Made by a program: the position numbers and the translations under genes. A stretch of DNA of 64,000 bases from Amblyornis subalaris (lineage: Eukaryota > Chordata > Aves > Passeriformes > Ptilonorhynchidae): the NCBI GenBank assembly GCA_018881555.1, contig JACAXG010000070.1, positions 4,101,616 through 4,165,615 on the forward strand, read 5' to 3'. The notes under the pieces are model-generated. The model was not told the DNA's origin. It searched no databases and saw only the letters and a program-made list of their open reading frames with translations. The stretch's first letter is position 1. Every line of letters begins with the position of its first letter. Below are positions 61,867 through 64,000 of the stretch, piece after piece.

Positions 61867-64000
61867 CCTCGAGCTTTACAATAATTTATTCTGACAGTNT
61901 GGGCTTCTGGATAAACTACTCAAGTCGCCTTTGATAATAAGTTTTGGTCATTTGCACTTAAACCAGTGGTGCTATTATTTAATATTTCTATTATTAATAT
62001 TGTTATTATTATTTTGTTATTACTTCATGTTGTTATTGTGAGGGCTTCAGTGGAAGCACAGTGGGATAGAATCAGTGTAAAACAGCCATGTAACTAGCAG
62101 ATATCCCAAAGAATTATCAGCATTGCTCAAAGGATTTTCAGTGAGGAAACTACTATGAGACTGGTGGATTCAGTGTTTTACAATTGTCATCATGAGAATA
62201 TTAGAAATCTGTAAGTGCTCTTATGAATATTCCTAAGATTGAAATGCAGAATATGCACAGTAATACTACCTTATTGATCGTGTCCAGTAGAACTATACCT
62301 GGGTGCTTTGCTGTTAAACAAATCCTCAGAATATCAGCCTAAGCTGTAGCAAGTGTCATTTATTTGAACTTGGTGTGAAANGCCTGGAGAGATTTTAAGA
62401 CTGGAAGATAAGTGTGGGTTAAAAGCCTGCCCATTTCGCTCTTTACGATCACTTTATACCTGCCCAATACAAAAGGAGCTGCTGCTACTTTGGCTGTGGC
62501 ATTCTGATGTGTATTTTGTCTGTGAAATAGGATGAAGGGAAATCTAGNGATGAAGGAAAATAAACTTGCAGTGTCTGCTGCATCTGTGATCTCTGTCACT
62601 TTACTCATGGACCTCTGCTCACATTTCTAATGACTTTAGTGCTTGAAAGAAGTGATCCCTCTTTGGACACTCAGATTTGTTTAGGCAAACAAACCCGTTT
62701 TTCTTCCTTATTTTTTCAGATAGACTGGGCTTCTCCTTTTTTTTTTATTTATAAGAAAGGATATATATTCTGTTATACTTGTGGAGCTGACACTGGTTTA
62801 TGTTATCTACAACTTGTTAGCTCTCCTGATAACATATTTACTGTAAAGAAGGATGCAGAGGCAGCATTTTATATGTTGTAACTATTTCATGCGTATGATT
62901 ATGTACAGGAGTGCTTCATAACTCTTGTAGAAGTTTTAAAATACATTAATCCAGTAGTTTCTGTAGGGTATTTTTACAGTACTATTAAAATGCCACATGG
63001 GCACGTCACCAGAATGTCTATTTTCTTGGTGTTTTTAACCACTTGTTCTTTATAAACAACTTTGGAGACTGCTTGATGATTCGCTAGTAACATTCAGAGG
63101 GTCATCAACATTTGTGGCTACCACATGTCTGTTATTTATTATGTAAGACTGTCACATGAATGGAAATTTTTTTATATTCTGTGTCTGAGATACTGCTTTT
63201 TGCCATTTGCCAAAAATTTACACTAAAATGGTTTGCAGTCTTCTTGTATAAGCTTTTAGGCATCCTGAACTCCAACACCTGTCTGTTCTGAAGACAAGCG
63301 ACCTAAAAAGATCTTTACTATTTTTCTTTTGATACTTTTAATGATAATCAAATTACCTACTTAGAAGCAGGCCTAAAGCATCCTGAATGTTTGGATCTGC
63401 TTCTATCAGGTACTAGTGAATGGTCTATTGAAATCAATTGGGACTGCTATTTTAAAAATCTCATTCAAAATTTTGGAAGGCAAACCCTGTCTCTTAGGTC
63501 TTCCTAAAAATTGCTTATAAGAAAGTAATGTCATTGCTTGTCCTTTATCAGCTCACTCAGGGAATAACAAACTTGATGTTTCAATAGACAGATATCTTGA
63601 CCTATGAAATCATAATTAGATTTTGAGGTTATTGCTCTCTCTCCTGCACAGACTTGCCACATTCATCTTAGGCAAGGGAGGTGAAAAAGAGGCAGAAGAT
63701 AAAATGCAAAATATTTTTTAAATTTGCAAACATTTGTGCCTGTATGACTTATGTCAGCAGCAATTTGGTTGCTTAAACTCTCACAGTATGCCTTGCAATC
63801 ATTAGCTTTTAAATGAATATCTGTAACATCTAATCATATGTAAAGGTAAACATTGGACTCATGATGCAGTAAAATAAGAAATGGTAGCTGAAGTCAAGAT
63901 GAATGCATAATAGTAATTTCCCTTCAGGGTCATTCAGATCTGCCTTTCTACTTATGTCTCAATGCTTTTGAACTTATATGAAAGGAATTTGAACTGTGGA
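61867..64000. other. Unique AT-rich sequence, no gene seen
   Basis: Apart from the ATT-rich tract no repeat or gene is visible. Open frames stay below 85 codons. Confidence 0.55.
61976..62037. repeat. ATT-rich low-complexity tract
   Basis: Imperfect TTA/ATT trinucleotide repeats (ttattattattttgttatta and similar). It begins about 110 bases beyond the 5' side of the fused CR1 pair and may be unrelated to it. Confidence 0.75.

Noticed and set aside
1..64000. Search for CRISPR arrays, operons, phage genes, tRNA or rRNA genes, or viral-like LTRs
   Set aside because: No regularly spaced repeats, no dense ORFs, no cloverleaf and no paired long terminal repeats were seen; the window is typical vertebrate intergenic or intronic DNA.

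Overview
The window looks like a gene-poor stretch of a bird nuclear genome. It is AT-rich, I see no CpG island, and no long open reading frame stands out. The only clearly recognisable interspersed repeats are CR1-type LINE fragments. I see no Alu, B1, L1 or tRNA-type SINE, no LTR pair, no tRNA or rRNA gene and no CRISPR or prokaryotic gene. CR1 elements also occur in turtles and crocodilians, so 'bird' is an inference from the dominance and 3'-end wording of the CR1 copies. Isolated single Ns are scattered throughout and are denser after about 44 kb, which fits a draft assembly.

Layout. 1-31.9 kb: unique, AT-rich sequence with one small CR1 remnant (2.73 kb), short tandem repeats (19.95, 20.63, 24.85 and 25.03 kb) and a slightly GC- and CpG-richer island at 25.7-26.4 kb that is open on both strands but unassigned. 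31.9-33.6 kb: a small repeat cluster, then an old, internally deleted plus-strand CR1 followed directly by the 3' end of a minus-strand CR1. 33.6-35.1 kb: an A-rich, purine-rich tract. 35.1-45.4 kb: eight short plus-strand segments with splice-like borders whose reading phases join without a stop and end at an in-frame TAA. This is the best candidate for a protein-coding gene (its 3' part), but I do not recognise the protein and rate the model as tentative. 42.65-42.9 kb: another CR1 3' end, which would lie inside an intron of that model. 46.9-51.3 kb: two further exon-like segments, one non-coding on plus and one open on minus. 51.9-60.5 kb: unique sequence with a perfect hairpin at 56.0 kb. 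60.56-61.87 kb: two CR1 fragments fused in the same orientation, the only unmistakable coding relic (dead reverse transcriptase). 61.9-64 kb: unique, AT-rich sequence.

I found no convincing novel biological system. The points most worth a second look are the phase-consistent exon chain at 35-45 kb, the CR1/CR1 junction near 61.53 kb and the old CR1 at 33 kb. Alignment to other bird genomes and RNA-seq would settle most of the open calls.
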